This document shows, piece after piece, positions 1-9,108 of a stretch of DNA of 48,522 bases. How positions within the stretch are numbered: position 1 is the first letter of the stretch; each line of letters begins with the position of its first letter. The notes under the pieces are model-generated. The model worked only from the letters and a program-made list of their open reading frames with translations, did no database searches and was not told the DNA's origin. The DNA comes from an uncultured Prochlorococcus sp. GTDB lineage: Bacteria; Cyanobacteriota; Cyanobacteriia; PCC-6307; Cyanobiaceae. Made by a program: the position numbers and the translations under genes. The DNA lies in NCBI GenBank assembly GCA_902627335.1, contig CACOIV010000011.1, positions 1 to 48,522 on the forward strand, read 5' to 3'.

Positions 1-896
1 CTCCGTCCTTCATCAGTACCATCATTTGGATAAAGAACTTTTGATAATGTCTCAGAAGCAACTTTTTCTTCAACGGCACCATAATAATCACCAATATTAA
101 AAGCGTAAAAATCAAAACTTTCAGTAGCATCAGCTCTCCATAAACGTAGCCTATCGCATGTATTGACTCTATAACCTAAAACAGGGACATCATGTGGAAC
201 CCCAATAGCATGTTCATAAGGAATCCATCTTGATCTATAGTTCCCTTTATCATCTCTGTAACTCTCGGTTCTTCCTCCGAATCCAACAAAACAAGATTCA
301 TCAGGTTGAGGAAGTTCCCACGGCCAGCCACCCTTTAACCATTTGTCAGTAACTTCCACTTGCCATCCATCTCTAATGATTTGATTGAAAATCCCAAATT
401 CGTACCTTATCCCATATCCTACTGCTGGAACTTGTAGTGAAGCTAGTGACTCCATATAACAAGCAGCAAGTCTACCTAAACCTCCATTGCCAAGGCCTGG
501 CTCCTCTTCGACCTCTAATATTTCAGTTAATGATTCTATCCCAAATCTTGTTAAAGCCTCTTCAGCTTCTTTAGTAATTCCTAGGTTTAATAAATTATTA
601 CTTAGTTGGGGACCTATTAAAAATTCTGCAGATAAATAAGCAACTGTTTTTTGTGGTTTCTTTCTTATAGCTTCTTGGCTAGCTAAATATCTGGTCATCA
701 GTCGATCTTTTACAGCATAACTCAAAGCCATATAAAGATCATGGTGACTAGCCGATGTTGCTAATTTTCCAAGAGTAAAGAAAAGGTGAGAAGTCATACC
801 TTTAAATACCGCATCTGAATCCATTCCAGCTTTTTCTGAATCCAAGTAACAGCCAGGAGTAGGCAGTCTTAGATCAAGAGGTTCATTGGTATTCAT
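1..896 (-). CDS. glgP: Glycogen/alpha-glucan phosphorylase, N-terminal part (runs off the window)
   Basis: This enzyme releases glucose-1-phosphate from glycogen with pyridoxal phosphate as cofactor. Reading leftwards, the first ~298 residues are present; the C-terminal half with the PLP lysine lies beyond position 1. Family features seen are the early LPTPGCYLD stretch, an AYLSAEFLIGPQL segment, and the EEEPGLGNGGLGRLAACY stretch near residue 120, which is the conserved phosphorylase N-terminal signature. The start at 896 (MNTNEPLDL) is chosen; an in-frame ATG at 908 would add four residues. The gene diverges from the antiporter gene across about 150 bp, which must hold both promoters. Partial only because of the window edge; nothing suggests a pseudogene. 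Confidence 0.93.
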   Translation of the reverse strand, partial: MNTNEPLDLRLPTPGCYLDSEKAGMDSDAVFKGMTSHLFFTLGKLATSASHHDLYMALSYAVKDRLMTRYLASQEAIRKKPQKTVAYLSAEFLIGPQLSNNLLNLGITKEAEEALTRFGIESLTEILEVEEEPGLGNGGLGRLAACYMESLASLQVPAVGYGIRYEFGIFNQIIRDGWQVEVTDKWLKGGWPWELPQPDESCFVGFGGRTESYRDDKGNYRSRWIPYEHAIGVPHDVPVLGYRVNTCDRLRLWRADATESFDFYAFNIGDYYGAVEEKVASETLSKVLYPNDGTDEGR

Positions 897-1049
897 AGGA
901 TTTCTCATATATTTGACATTAGCTACATTTGTAAATAATTCTGCTTTGTAACTGCAGATCCACACTTGTTTATTTTTTTTTTACATAATTCCTAAAGATG
1001 GTACCTGATAAACTAGGGTCCATATAGTTAGATTTTTTGAATTCTTTAG

Positions 1050-2417
1050 ATGTATTATTTTCTGGCAGAACTAAGTGCGCATGATTTAGAAGTTGCTGAA
1101 ACTCTCATAGGAGTTATAAGATTTCTATTAATATTTTTAGCAGCAAGAACTCTTGCTGAAGTTTTGGTAAGACTCAGCTTGCCGACGATTGTTGGAGAGC
1201 TTCTAGCAGGAGTTGTGATAGGAGCTTCTGGTTTTCATCTATTAATACCTCCGTCTGCGCAGACCAACTTGAATGAGGGCTTAGTCAATTTAATCAGCTC
1301 GCTGGCTTCAATTCCTCCAGAGGCGGTCCCAGATGTGTACTTTGAGACATTTCCTTCTTTACAAGCAGTTGCGACTTTGGGATTATATGCTTTGTTATTT
1401 CTTACTGGTTTGGAGAGCGAATTAGAAGAATTAGTTGCGGTCGGAACTCAAGCTTTTACAGTAGCTATGGCTGGGGTTATTTTACCTTTTGCTTTTGGTA
1501 CTTTTGGATTAATGTTTATTTTTCATGTGGAGTTGATACCTGCAGTATTTGCGGGAGCATCAATGACCGCTACAAGTATTGGAATTACAGCAAGTGTATT
1601 TGGTGAATTGGGATATCTAAAAACTCGCGAGGGACAGATTGTTATTGGTGCAGCAGTTCTTGATGATATTTTGGGCATTGTAATACTTGCAGTTGTAGTT
1701 GCTTTGGCTGCTGGAGGTTCACTGGAAATTGCTCCAATCATAAAATTAGTGGCAGCTGCAGTTGTATTTGTAATTGCTGCAATAGCTCTTAGCCGCACTG
1801 CAGCCCCAGGTTTTGATTGGCTTTTGGATAGATTGAAAGCTCCTGGCGCAGTTGTAGTTGCATCTTTTGTAATTTTAGTATTGTGTTGTTTTGTTGCAAC
1901 TGCTATTGGACTTGAGGCGGCCTTAGGTGCATTTGCTGCAGGACTTATTTTAAGTAGTTCCAAAAATAATCATGCAATTCAACAATCTGTACTCCCTTTG
2001 GTTTCTTTATTCGCAACGATATTCTTTGTATTAGTTGGAGCAGGGATGGATTTATCTGTGATCAATCCTTTAGATCCTGCAAGCAGGTCTGCTCTTATAG
2101 TTGCTGGTTTTTTATTGGTAGTAGCAATCATAGGGAAAATTGCTGCGGGTTGGTCCTTTATTATTGATAAACCAACTGATAGATTAGTAGTTGGTCTTGG
2201 AATGATGCCTCGAGGTGAAGTTGGTTTAATCTTCCTTGGGTTAGGAACAAGTGCTGGTTTGTTAACCCCTTCATTAGAAGCAGCAATATTATTGATGGTG
2301 ATTGGAACAACTTTTCTTGCTCCAGTACTTTTAAGAATCGTTTTGAGGGATAAAAATCCTGGTGATGGGAACAAAATTTCAGATGATGTTGCAGCTGATC
2401 CTGTAGGACTTCGTTAA
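1050..2417 (+). CDS. Cation:proton antiporter, CPA2 family (membrane)
   Basis: A 455-residue integral membrane protein made of about 11-12 hydrophobic segments, fitting the Na+/H+ exchanger family (CPA2, KefB/NapA-like). Near the N-terminus it has the PTIVGELLAGVVIG stretch typical of the family, and an Asp-Asp pair (about D205-D206, in VLDDILGIV) in the core helix that carries the ion- and proton-binding acids. There is no C-terminal TrkA-N/KTN nucleotide-binding domain, so a simple exchanger is more likely than a Kef-type gated channel. It is the first gene of a plus-strand series reaching 5558. Whether it moves Na+ or K+ cannot be told from sequence. It looks somewhat richer in G+C than the genes after it. 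Confidence 0.88.
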   Translation: MYYFLAELSAHDLEVAETLIGVIRFLLIFLAARTLAEVLVRLSLPTIVGELLAGVVIGASGFHLLIPPSAQTNLNEGLVNLISSLASIPPEAVPDVYFETFPSLQAVATLGLYALLFLTGLESELEELVAVGTQAFTVAMAGVILPFAFGTFGLMFIFHVELIPAVFAGASMTATSIGITASVFGELGYLKTREGQIVIGAAVLDDILGIVILAVVVALAAGGSLEIAPIIKLVAAAVVFVIAAIALSRTAAPGFDWLLDRLKAPGAVVVASFVILVLCCFVATAIGLEAALGAFAAGLILSSSKNNHAIQQSVLPLVSLFATIFFVLVGAGMDLSVINPLDPASRSALIVAGFLLVVAIIGKIAAGWSFIIDKPTDRLVVGLGMMPRGEVGLIFLGLGTSAGLLTPSLEAAILLMVIGTTFLAPVLLRIVLRDKNPGDGNKISDDVAADPVGLR

Positions 2418-2457
2418 TAAATAATTCTATTAATATAAATCTAAATGTATCACTCTA

Positions 2458-3357
2458 ATGACAAAATCATCTGTACTAAACCCTAATGGAAACTATACTT
2501 GGAATTTTTTAAATTATCCAATACATACTATTCTGGCAAAATCAAAAGAGAATTCAGCTAACACAGCTATTTTGTTGATTCATGGTTTTGGGGCTTCAAC
2601 AGATCATTGGAGATTTAATGTTCCAGAATTATCTAAACAATTTGATGTTCACGCTATAGATCTTTTGGGTTTTGGTAAAAGTCCAAAGCCTAATGATATA
2701 GATTATTCAGGTGCTTTATGGAAAGATCAAGTCATTGCATATGTTAAAGAGGTAATAAAAAAACCAACTGTTATTGTAGGTAATTCTCTAGGGGGTTATG
2801 CTGCGCTCGCTGCAGGAGCAAGCCTTAAAGACTTATCAGCAGGAGTAATCTTACTTAATGCGGCTGGTTATTTTAGTGAAGAGAAATTAACAAAAAAAAA
2901 TATGCTGCAAACCTCATTGGAGACTGTTGCAGGTATTTTCCTGAAAAATATTGTTTTACAAAGATTAATCTTTGAGAACATGAGAAAACCAAACAACATT
3001 AGAAAAACATTAAAACAAGTTTACGTTGATAAAAAAAATGTGGATGATTTTTTAGTAGAGTCAATACGAAATCCCTCCCTTGATGTGGGAGCATTTAATG
3101 TTTTTCGTAGTGTATTTAATCCTTCGGGCCCACAAGGAGAACCTTTAGATAAACTTTTTAATCAATTAAAGTCTCCTCTTCTCTTGCTTTGGGGTAGTAA
3201 AGATCCATGGATGAATACACCCAAGAAAAGAAATTTATATAAAAAATTTACTCCAGAAAAAACAACTGAAATTATCCTAGATGCAGGACATTGTCCCCAT
3301 GATGAGATACCAGAATCAGTAAATAAACATATTCTAGATTGGATGAAATCCTTATAA
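2458..3357 (+). CDS. Alpha/beta hydrolase fold protein
   Basis: A 299-residue soluble alpha/beta hydrolase. The oxyanion-hole motif HGFGAS lies at about residues 42-47, the nucleophile elbow GNSLGG places the catalytic serine at Ser110, and the C-terminal AGHCPHDE supplies the catalytic His278; the acid is probably the Asp in WGSKDPW. This complete triad and the DLLGFGKSPKP segment match the esterase/haloperoxidase-like branch common in cyanobacteria. The substrate is unknown. It lies 40 bp after the antiporter and 15 bp before the epimerase-like gene, so it is probably co-transcribed with the latter. Confidence 0.85.
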   Translation: MTKSSVLNPNGNYTWNFLNYPIHTILAKSKENSANTAILLIHGFGASTDHWRFNVPELSKQFDVHAIDLLGFGKSPKPNDIDYSGALWKDQVIAYVKEVIKKPTVIVGNSLGGYAALAAGASLKDLSAGVILLNAAGYFSEEKLTKKNMLQTSLETVAGIFLKNIVLQRLIFENMRKPNNIRKTLKQVYVDKKNVDDFLVESIRNPSLDVGAFNVFRSVFNPSGPQGEPLDKLFNQLKSPLLLLWGSKDPWMNTPKKRNLYKKFTPEKTTEIILDAGHCPHDEIPESVNKHILDWMKSL

Positions 3358-3372
3358 ATTACTTGCTTTAAA

Positions 3373-4215
3373 ATGAATTTAATTGCTCAAGATAATGGGA
3401 TTTATATTTTTAAACAAGATGAGGATAACTTTATAAATTTCTGCCCTTCAAGAGGAGGAATAATAACAAAATGGGTTAATAATTCTGAAAATATTTTATA
3501 TTTTGATGAAGATAGATTCTTAAATAAATCTCAAAGTATTAGGGGAGGAATACCAATTTTATTCCCTATTTGCGGTAGTCTTAGCAAACGTGCATTTTTT
3601 GGAGATAATTATATCGATCTTAATCAGCATGGTTTTGCAAGAGATATAGTTTGGCAATTTGCAATAGATAACGAAAAAAGAACACTAATTTTAAGTTTAG
3701 TTAGTAATCAATTAACAAAACAATACTATCCTTTTGATTTTAAGTTAAAGATTCAATTAAGCTTTGGAATTGATTCTTTAGAATTCAAAATTGTAATAGA
3801 AAATTTTTCAAGAAAAAAAATGCCTATAAATTTTGGGTTGCATCCATACTTTAATATCTCAACATTTAAAAAAATTGAATTTATAAATTACCCATTAAAT
3901 TGTCAGAATCAAAAAAATAATATACTTGAATTATCAGATAATTTACTTAAAAAAATTTCAAATGGAGTAGATTTATTGATGTATTCTTGTGGTGAGATAT
4001 CTTTCAAGGATTTTGGCTTTAATAGGCAAATCACTTTAATTAATCCTTATCCTTTTGATCTAAGTGTAATATGGACTGATCCACCAAGAAAAATGATTTG
4101 TTTAGAACCTTGGACTAGCCCAAGAAATTCTTTTATTGATGGATATAGAAATATAAATTTACTTCCTAGTCAGAGTCAAATATTAAAGGCATCCATAAAA
4201 GTAAATAATTTATAA
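3373..4215 (+). CDS. Aldose 1-epimerase / galactose mutarotase-like protein
   Basis: A 280-residue protein of the beta-sandwich aldose-epimerase superfamily. Visible landmarks are RGGIPILFPICG near residues 57-68, where an Arg contributes to the sugar pocket, the NQHGFARD segment, and NFGLHPYFN with the His normally used as a catalytic base. LEPWTSPRNSF near the C-terminus resembles the carboxylate-bearing end of the D-hexose-6-phosphate epimerase (YeaD-like) branch more than that of GalM. It sits 15 bp downstream of the hydrolase and 14 bp upstream of a sugar-acid kinase, so a small sugar-handling operon is a fair inference. The exact hexose is not determined. Confidence 0.82.
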   Translation: MNLIAQDNGIYIFKQDEDNFINFCPSRGGIITKWVNNSENILYFDEDRFLNKSQSIRGGIPILFPICGSLSKRAFFGDNYIDLNQHGFARDIVWQFAIDNEKRTLILSLVSNQLTKQYYPFDFKLKIQLSFGIDSLEFKIVIENFSRKKMPINFGLHPYFNISTFKKIEFINYPLNCQNQKNNILELSDNLLKKISNGVDLLMYSCGEISFKDFGFNRQITLINPYPFDLSVIWTDPPRKMICLEPWTSPRNSFIDGYRNINLLPSQSQILKASIKVNNL

Positions 4216-4229
4216 AAGATAAAAAGCAT

Positions 4230-5558
4230 ATGAAAATAATTGTTATTGATGATGATCCAACGGGCTCTCAATTAGTTCATGATTGTTTATTATTATTGAA
4301 TTGGAATTATGAAACTCTACTAAAGGGCTTACTGAGTAAGTCAAGTTTATTATTTGTTTTAGCAAATACTCGCTCCTTAACGGAAAAAGAAGTAAAAAAA
4401 AGATTACAAGAAATTTGCAATAATCTCAATAAAGTATCAATTGAAAATAACATACAACATAATTTGCTTTTTGTAAGCAGAGGAGATTCTACTCTTAGAG
4501 GTCATAATTTCTTAGAACCTTATCTTATAAATGAATATCTTGGTCCTTTTGATGCAACCTTTCATATTCCAGCTTTTTTAGAGGGTAATAGAGTAACTAT
4601 TAATGGAAAACATTTTGTTAATGGTGTCCCAGCTCATAAGACTAATTTTGCTAAAGATATTATTTTCGGGTACGAAACAAATGATTTAAAAAAATTACTA
4701 CATAAAAAAAGTAGATCTAAGATTGAACTGAAAAATATAGAGAATTTAAATTGTATTGATCAAAAGCCTCTTCATGAGCTTAAAAAATATATGGCAAATT
4801 TAAAAAATAATACACATGTAATAGTCGATATTGATAAATTTTCTCAATTAGAGAAATTTTCAAAAATAATAAGCGAGCTAATCAAAAATAAGAAATTTTT
4901 ATTTAGAACAGCTGCAAGTTTCTTGAAAGCAATTTCTAATACTAAAAATCCTAAAAAAAGTAATTCTTATTACTCTCAATTAAGAGCAAGAAATACTCTA
5001 AATCAGTTTTTGCCAGGATTAATAATCATTGGCTCTTATACTGATATTTCAACAAACCAATTTAAAAAGTTATTAGAGTTTGATTTTTTTAATGCCATTG
5101 AAATTGATGTTGAAAAGTTTTACAAGATACATGTTTCGAAAGATAAAGAAATTCAAATTTATAAATTAAAAAATTTCATTTTGGAAAAAATAAGAATAAC
5201 TTTAAAGAACTCCTTTATACCCATAATTTATACATCTAGAAAAGAAAAAATTCTTGCAAATAATCTTGATCAAATGGATTTTTACAATTCACTATCTTTT
5301 TTTGTAGCTGAAATTGTAGCAGATATTAAACATGAAATTGGTTACCTTATATCTAAAGGTGGAATTACTTCAAATACTATTTTAAATTCTAGTTTTAATG
5401 TAGATTATGTTTATTTAGAAGGTCAAATTTGTAGCGGTATCTCTTTAGTAAAAGTCAAACTAATTAATAATAATTATTTACCAGTGATCACATTTCCAGG
5501 TAATTTAGGCGATGATTATTCTTTAAAGGATGTTTGGCAAGCAATAGAAAATAAATAG
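4230..5558 (+). CDS. Four-carbon acid sugar kinase family protein (DUF1537)
   Basis: The N-terminus carries the family signature IDDDPTGSQ (residues 6-14), found in OtnK/DUF1537 kinases that phosphorylate four-carbon sugar acids. The N-terminal sugar-binding domain continues with SRGDSTLRGH (about residues 87-96), a substrate-binding stretch; the C-terminal half has the nucleotide-binding region with KGGITS and FPGNLGDDYSL. At 442 residues it is of usual length. The partner oxidoreductase and isomerase genes of classical four-carbon pathways are not visible here; instead it follows an epimerase-like gene and a hydrolase. The true substrate is unknown. It ends 7 bp from the convergent icd stop. 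Confidence 0.82.
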   Translation: MKIIVIDDDPTGSQLVHDCLLLLNWNYETLLKGLLSKSSLLFVLANTRSLTEKEVKKRLQEICNNLNKVSIENNIQHNLLFVSRGDSTLRGHNFLEPYLINEYLGPFDATFHIPAFLEGNRVTINGKHFVNGVPAHKTNFAKDIIFGYETNDLKKLLHKKSRSKIELKNIENLNCIDQKPLHELKKYMANLKNNTHVIVDIDKFSQLEKFSKIISELIKNKKFLFRTAASFLKAISNTKNPKKSNSYYSQLRARNTLNQFLPGLIIIGSYTDISTNQFKKLLEFDFFNAIEIDVEKFYKIHVSKDKEIQIYKLKNFILEKIRITLKNSFIPIIYTSRKEKILANNLDQMDFYNSLSFFVAEIVADIKHEIGYLISKGGITSNTILNSSFNVDYVYLEGQICSGISLVKVKLINNNYLPVITFPGNLGDDYSLKDVWQAIENK

Positions 5559-5565
5559 AATTATT

Positions 5566-6990
5566 TTAAAAATTTGATATTATTGCCTCGGCAAACTCAC
5601 TGCAAGAGAGAGGACTAACTTTAGGTTCCATTAATCTTGCCAAATCGTAAGTAACTTGTTTATTTTTTATGGAGTTACTTAATCCCTTGGTTATCAAATC
5701 AGCAGCTTCATTCCAACCAAAATATTCAAGCATCATAACTCCGCTCAATATAACGGAACCGGGGTTGATCTTATCTAACCCTGCATGTTTTGGTGCGGTT
5801 CCATGAGTCGCTTCAAAAATTGCTGCATTATCTCCTATATTTGCTCCAGGTGCCATTCCTAATCCACCAACAATTGCCGCAGCCGCATCAGATAAATAAT
5901 CTCCATTAAGATTTAAAGTGGCAAGTATAGAGTATTCTTGAGGCCTCGTTTGGATTTGTTGAAATATACTATCTGCTATTCGATCATCAATTAAAACAAG
6001 TTCCTTCCATTTGTTATTTCCATGAGATTGAGAAATAGATGAGATTACGTGGCTGATTTCTTCGCATATAATGTTTTGTTTCTCGATGGTAAGTTTATTA
6101 AAACCTGGCTCAATAAGTCTTGCATTGTTTTCAATATTTATATCTGGATTATTTTTTATATTATCTAGGATCCAACTTTCTCTTTCAGTAATACAATCTC
6201 TTCGGAACTCATTTATGGCTAAATCATAACCCCAATCTCTAAAGGCTCCCTCAGTGAATTTCATGATATTACCTTTGTGAACAAGAGTTACATGTTTTTT
6301 ATCTCCTTTTAATTTTTTTGCATGTTCAATCGCTTTACGAATGTGTCTCTGACTTCCTTCTTTGCTGACTGGCTTTATTCCTATACCTGCTGATGCTGGA
6401 AGTTTTCTATTTTTTAATTTTTCACTATTTGGAATTACAAAATCATTTAAATGATTGATCAAATCTTTACAAATTTGATCATCCGCCTCCCATTCAATGC
6501 CCATATAAATATCCTCTGTATTTTCTCGATAAACAATGATGTCTAGATCCTGTGGTTTTTTATGAGGACTTGGAGTACCAGAATAATATTTACAAGGTCT
6601 TACACAACTATATAAATCAAATATTTGTCTTAAGGCTACGTTTAATGATCTTATTCCGCCACCGATTGGAGTTGTTAATGGTCCTTTTATCGCTACACCA
6701 TAAAATTTTATTGCTTCAATTGTATCTTCAGGTAGGTAATTATAAGTACCATAATTTTCACAAGCTTCGTCACCAGCATAGATTTTAAACCAATTAATTT
6801 TTCTTTTTTTTCCATAACTGAAAGCAATAGCAGAATCAAGCACTTTTTGTGTCGCTGGCCAAATATCAACTCCCGTTCCATCACCTCTTATGAAGGGTAC
6901 AATTGGATTATGAGGTACAATTGGTTTGCCTTTTTTAAAGGTTATCCTTTCTCCAGTAGTTGGGATTGTTAATTTTTTAAATGAAGGCAT
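5566..6990 (-). CDS. icd: NADP-dependent isocitrate dehydrogenase
   Basis: This 474-residue cytosolic enzyme converts isocitrate to 2-oxoglutarate, the main carbon skeleton for ammonium assimilation in cyanobacteria. Conserved pieces are PFIRGDGTGVDIW near the N-terminus, the isocitrate-binding GGGIRSLNVALRQ segment, YRENTEDIYMGIEW, KGNIMKFTEGAF, and the C-terminal GLGMAPGANIG plus EATHGTAPKHAG dehydrogenase signature. Length and sequence match the cyanobacterial icd type. It is transcribed away from the small gene at 7192; the intervening 200 bp holds an imperfect hairpin but no clear GTA-N8-TAC NtcA box that I could see. Confidence 0.97.
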   Translation of the reverse strand: MPSFKKLTIPTTGERITFKKGKPIVPHNPIVPFIRGDGTGVDIWPATQKVLDSAIAFSYGKKRKINWFKIYAGDEACENYGTYNYLPEDTIEAIKFYGVAIKGPLTTPIGGGIRSLNVALRQIFDLYSCVRPCKYYSGTPSPHKKPQDLDIIVYRENTEDIYMGIEWEADDQICKDLINHLNDFVIPNSEKLKNRKLPASAGIGIKPVSKEGSQRHIRKAIEHAKKLKGDKKHVTLVHKGNIMKFTEGAFRDWGYDLAINEFRRDCITERESWILDNIKNNPDINIENNARLIEPGFNKLTIEKQNIICEEISHVISSISQSHGNNKWKELVLIDDRIADSIFQQIQTRPQEYSILATLNLNGDYLSDAAAAIVGGLGMAPGANIGDNAAIFEATHGTAPKHAGLDKINPGSVILSGVMMLEYFGWNEAADLITKGLSNSIKNKQVTYDLARLMEPKVSPLSCSEFAEAIISNF

Positions 6991-7039
6991 AAATAATAAT
7001 TTTTAAAAAGATTAAACTAGATCTGCAAAATTTTAATCT

Positions 7040-7079
7040 TGGAGTGGAATGATTTATCGAACTTTTTAATCATTCTCCA
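7040..7079. repeat. Imperfect inverted repeat between icd and the ho1 gene group
   Basis: The arms are TGGAG-TGG-AATGATT and AATCATT-CTCCA: a 7-bp inner stem and a 5-bp outer stem separated by a 3-nt bulge on the left side, around a 13-nt loop. It lies 50 bp upstream of icd and 113 bp upstream of the gene at 7192, in a divergent promoter region. It could be an operator, an RNA hairpin in either leader, or chance in A+T-rich DNA. Confidence 0.4.
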
Positions 7080-7191
7080 GCAGAAAGATTTAATTAATAA
7101 TGTTCATTTCAACATTTAGATTAAAATAAAAAGCTTTTAAATAGCAAATTTTTATAAGTTATGTCATTTTCAGTCAAAGATTAAAATTATT

Positions 7192-7623
7192 ATGAATGCA
7201 AGCGCAAATGTAAGAAATTTAGATATTGCAAATAAAATTGCCTCTACAGCCACCTTATTTCGCAGATACTTTCCAGAAGCTAAAGTAGATTTTAGTCCAT
7301 GGGATAATTCAAATCAGAATGAATGGTTAGATACACTTGATTTTTCATTTCATTTCCCAGGATGGAGTCCTTGCATGGAGTGTAGAGCAATTTTACTCCA
7401 ATTACGCATTGATAATATTGATCAAGAAGGTAAGCCTAAATTGTTAGGAATTATTATGAGAGGCATGATCTTGCCAAAAGAAAGATGGAGAGTTGCAACA
7501 GTTGGAGAATGGGAAATGACTGGAAGTCATCCTCCTCAAAACGTACAAAAAGATAATTTGTTTCAAGTCTGCAAAGAACTTTATAAGTTATTCTCTACAA
7601 CATCTTCTAGTAACAAAAAATAG
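7192..7623 (+). CDS. Conserved hypothetical protein, likely cyanobacterial
   Basis: A 143-residue soluble protein that I cannot assign to a named family. It has no signal peptide or membrane segment. The composition looks genuinely coding, with a compact Trp- and Pro-bearing core (FHFPGWSPCMECRAI near residue 54-68, then RGMILPKERWRVATVGEWEMTG), two cysteines spaced CMEC, and a short polar tail rich in Ser and Lys. It is the first plus-strand gene before ho1-pebA-pebB, 60 bp upstream of ho1, so it may be co-transcribed with the bilin genes; that link is only positional. Confidence 0.8.
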   Translation: MNASANVRNLDIANKIASTATLFRRYFPEAKVDFSPWDNSNQNEWLDTLDFSFHFPGWSPCMECRAILLQLRIDNIDQEGKPKLLGIIMRGMILPKERWRVATVGEWEMTGSHPPQNVQKDNLFQVCKELYKLFSTTSSSNKK

Positions 7624-7683
7624 CTGTTTCTTGCATTTTATTAGTAGATTAAATATATATTTAATAACTTTTTGAATTTATAA

Positions 7684-8394
7684 ATGGCAGTTGCATTAGC
7701 AGGTCAATTAAGAGAAGGGACTAAAAAATCCCATACAATGGCAGAAAATACAGGTTTTGTCGCTTGTTTTTTAAAAGGTGTTGTAGAAAAAACATCTTAT
7801 AGAAAGTTGATCAGTGATTTATATTTTGTTTATAAAGCTATGGAAGAAGAGATAGATAGATTAGTTCAACAGGATCATCCAGTTATTAAGCATATTGGTT
7901 TTAAAGAATTATTTAGAAGACAAACATTGGAAAAAGATCTTAAATTTTATTATGGAAACAATTGGTTAGATCAAATTAAAATTTCTGAATCTGCTCAATC
8001 CTATGTTAATCGAATAAGGTTAGTAGCTAATGAATCGCCCGAGTTATTAGTTGGCCATCACTATACAAGGTATATAGGAGATTTATCTGGTGGACAGATT
8101 CTCAAGAAAATCGCAAAAAAGGCTTTAAATTTAAAAGGTGATGATGGATTAAATTTTTATGAATTTAAATTAATTGAGGATGAAAAATTATTTAAAAAAT
8201 CTTATTCAGAAACTCTTAATAAACTCCCTATTGATCAGAAAATTGCTGATAAAATAATTGAGGAAGCTAATGAAGCTTTTGCTTATAATATGAATATGTT
8301 CAGGGAACTTGAAGGTAATTTAATTTCTGTATTAGGGAGAATTGTATTTAACTTTCTTACAAAAAAAGTCAGAAAAGGAAGCACTGAAGACTAA
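7684..8394 (+). CDS. ho1: Heme oxygenase (biliverdin-forming)
   Basis: Heme oxygenase opens heme to biliverdin IX-alpha, CO and iron with electrons from ferredoxin. The 236-residue protein shows the proximal-helix histidine in [11 protein letters not shown] (residues ~15-25) and the distal-helix glycine-rich motif [11 protein letters not shown] (about residue 137-147), as well as the [10 protein letters not shown] context diagnostic of HO-1. It precedes pebA by 5 bp, forming the classic ho1-pebA-pebB order for making phycoerythrobilin. Being soluble, it lacks the eukaryotic C-terminal membrane anchor, as expected for bacteria. Confidence 0.97.
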   Translation: MAVALAGQLREGTKKSHTMAENTGFVACFLKGVVEKTSYRKLISDLYFVYKAMEEEIDRLVQQDHPVIKHIGFKELFRRQTLEKDLKFYYGNNWLDQIKISESAQSYVNRIRLVANESPELLVGHHYTRYIGDLSGGQILKKIAKKALNLKGDDGLNFYEFKLIEDEKLFKKSYSETLNKLPIDQKIADKIIEEANEAFAYNMNMFRELEGNLISVLGRIVFNFLTKKVRKGSTED

Positions 8395-8399
8395 CTTTT

Positions 8400-9095
8400 A
8401 TGTTGAATTCCTTACTTGATGTTTTAAATATTAGTCTTCAAGAAAGAAATTTTTCACAAAAAAAACTTCCATCAGATTTTCAAGAGTTCCATAATAAAGA
8501 CTCTAAATATATTATTAAAAATTATCTTTTTGAATCCTCAAAATATAGAAGATGGCGTGTTACAACGTTAAATGGAGGAGATAAATTACAAGTATTTAAT
8601 ACCGTAGCTTATCCTAATCACAGTAGTGAAAAACCGATATTGGGGGTTGATATTTTATGGTTTGGTGTATCTAATAAATTACTTGCAGTTTTAGATTTCC
8701 AACCTTTGATTCAAAATAAAAATTATCTTGATCAATATTGTTCAAGATTAAATTTAATCAAAGAAAAATATTCAAATTTTGACAATGAAAGAATGAAGGA
8801 GATATACGATTCAAATAAATATTTTTCGCCATGGGTAATAATATGCAGAGGAAATAAATTACATCTTGATAGAGAATTAAATAAAGTATTTAAGATGTTT
8901 TTAAAAGAGTATCTGAGTATGGATGATATAGTAATTGATAATCAATTTTTAAATAATAAAGAAATTAGATCTAAACATATTGAATATGATAAATATAGTT
9001 CTGAAAAAGATCCTGCTGAAAAGTTATTTAAATCTTTTTTTGGTAAATCTTGGACTGAAAAATTTGTAAAAGAATTCTTATTCACTCTTAGTTAG
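8400..9095 (+). CDS. pebA: 15,16-dihydrobiliverdin:ferredoxin oxidoreductase
   Basis: PebA reduces biliverdin IX-alpha at the C15=C16 double bond using ferredoxin, the first step to phycoerythrobilin. The 231-residue protein has the ferredoxin-dependent bilin reductase fold; the central [23 protein letters not shown] stretch includes the conserved acidic residues near the active site, and the C-terminal [15 protein letters not shown] segment is shared with other FDBRs. It follows ho1 closely and is followed by pebB after 13 bp. Choosing PebA over PcyA rests on gene order and on similarity of layout to the pebB product. Confidence 0.93.
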   Translation: MLNSLLDVLNISLQERNFSQKKLPSDFQEFHNKDSKYIIKNYLFESSKYRRWRVTTLNGGDKLQVFNTVAYPNHSSEKPILGVDILWFGVSNKLLAVLDFQPLIQNKNYLDQYCSRLNLIKEKYSNFDNERMKEIYDSNKYFSPWVIICRGNKLHLDRELNKVFKMFLKEYLSMDDIVIDNQFLNNKEIRSKHIEYDKYSSEKDPAEKLFKSFFGKSWTEKFVKEFLFTLS

Positions 9096-9108
9096 ATAAT
9101 TATTTACC

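Noticed and set aside
1523-2374. Minus-strand open frames inside the antiporter gene
   Set aside because: They are antisense reflections of a hydrophobic coding gene; their composition (Ala/Thr/Ile repeats) has no independent support.
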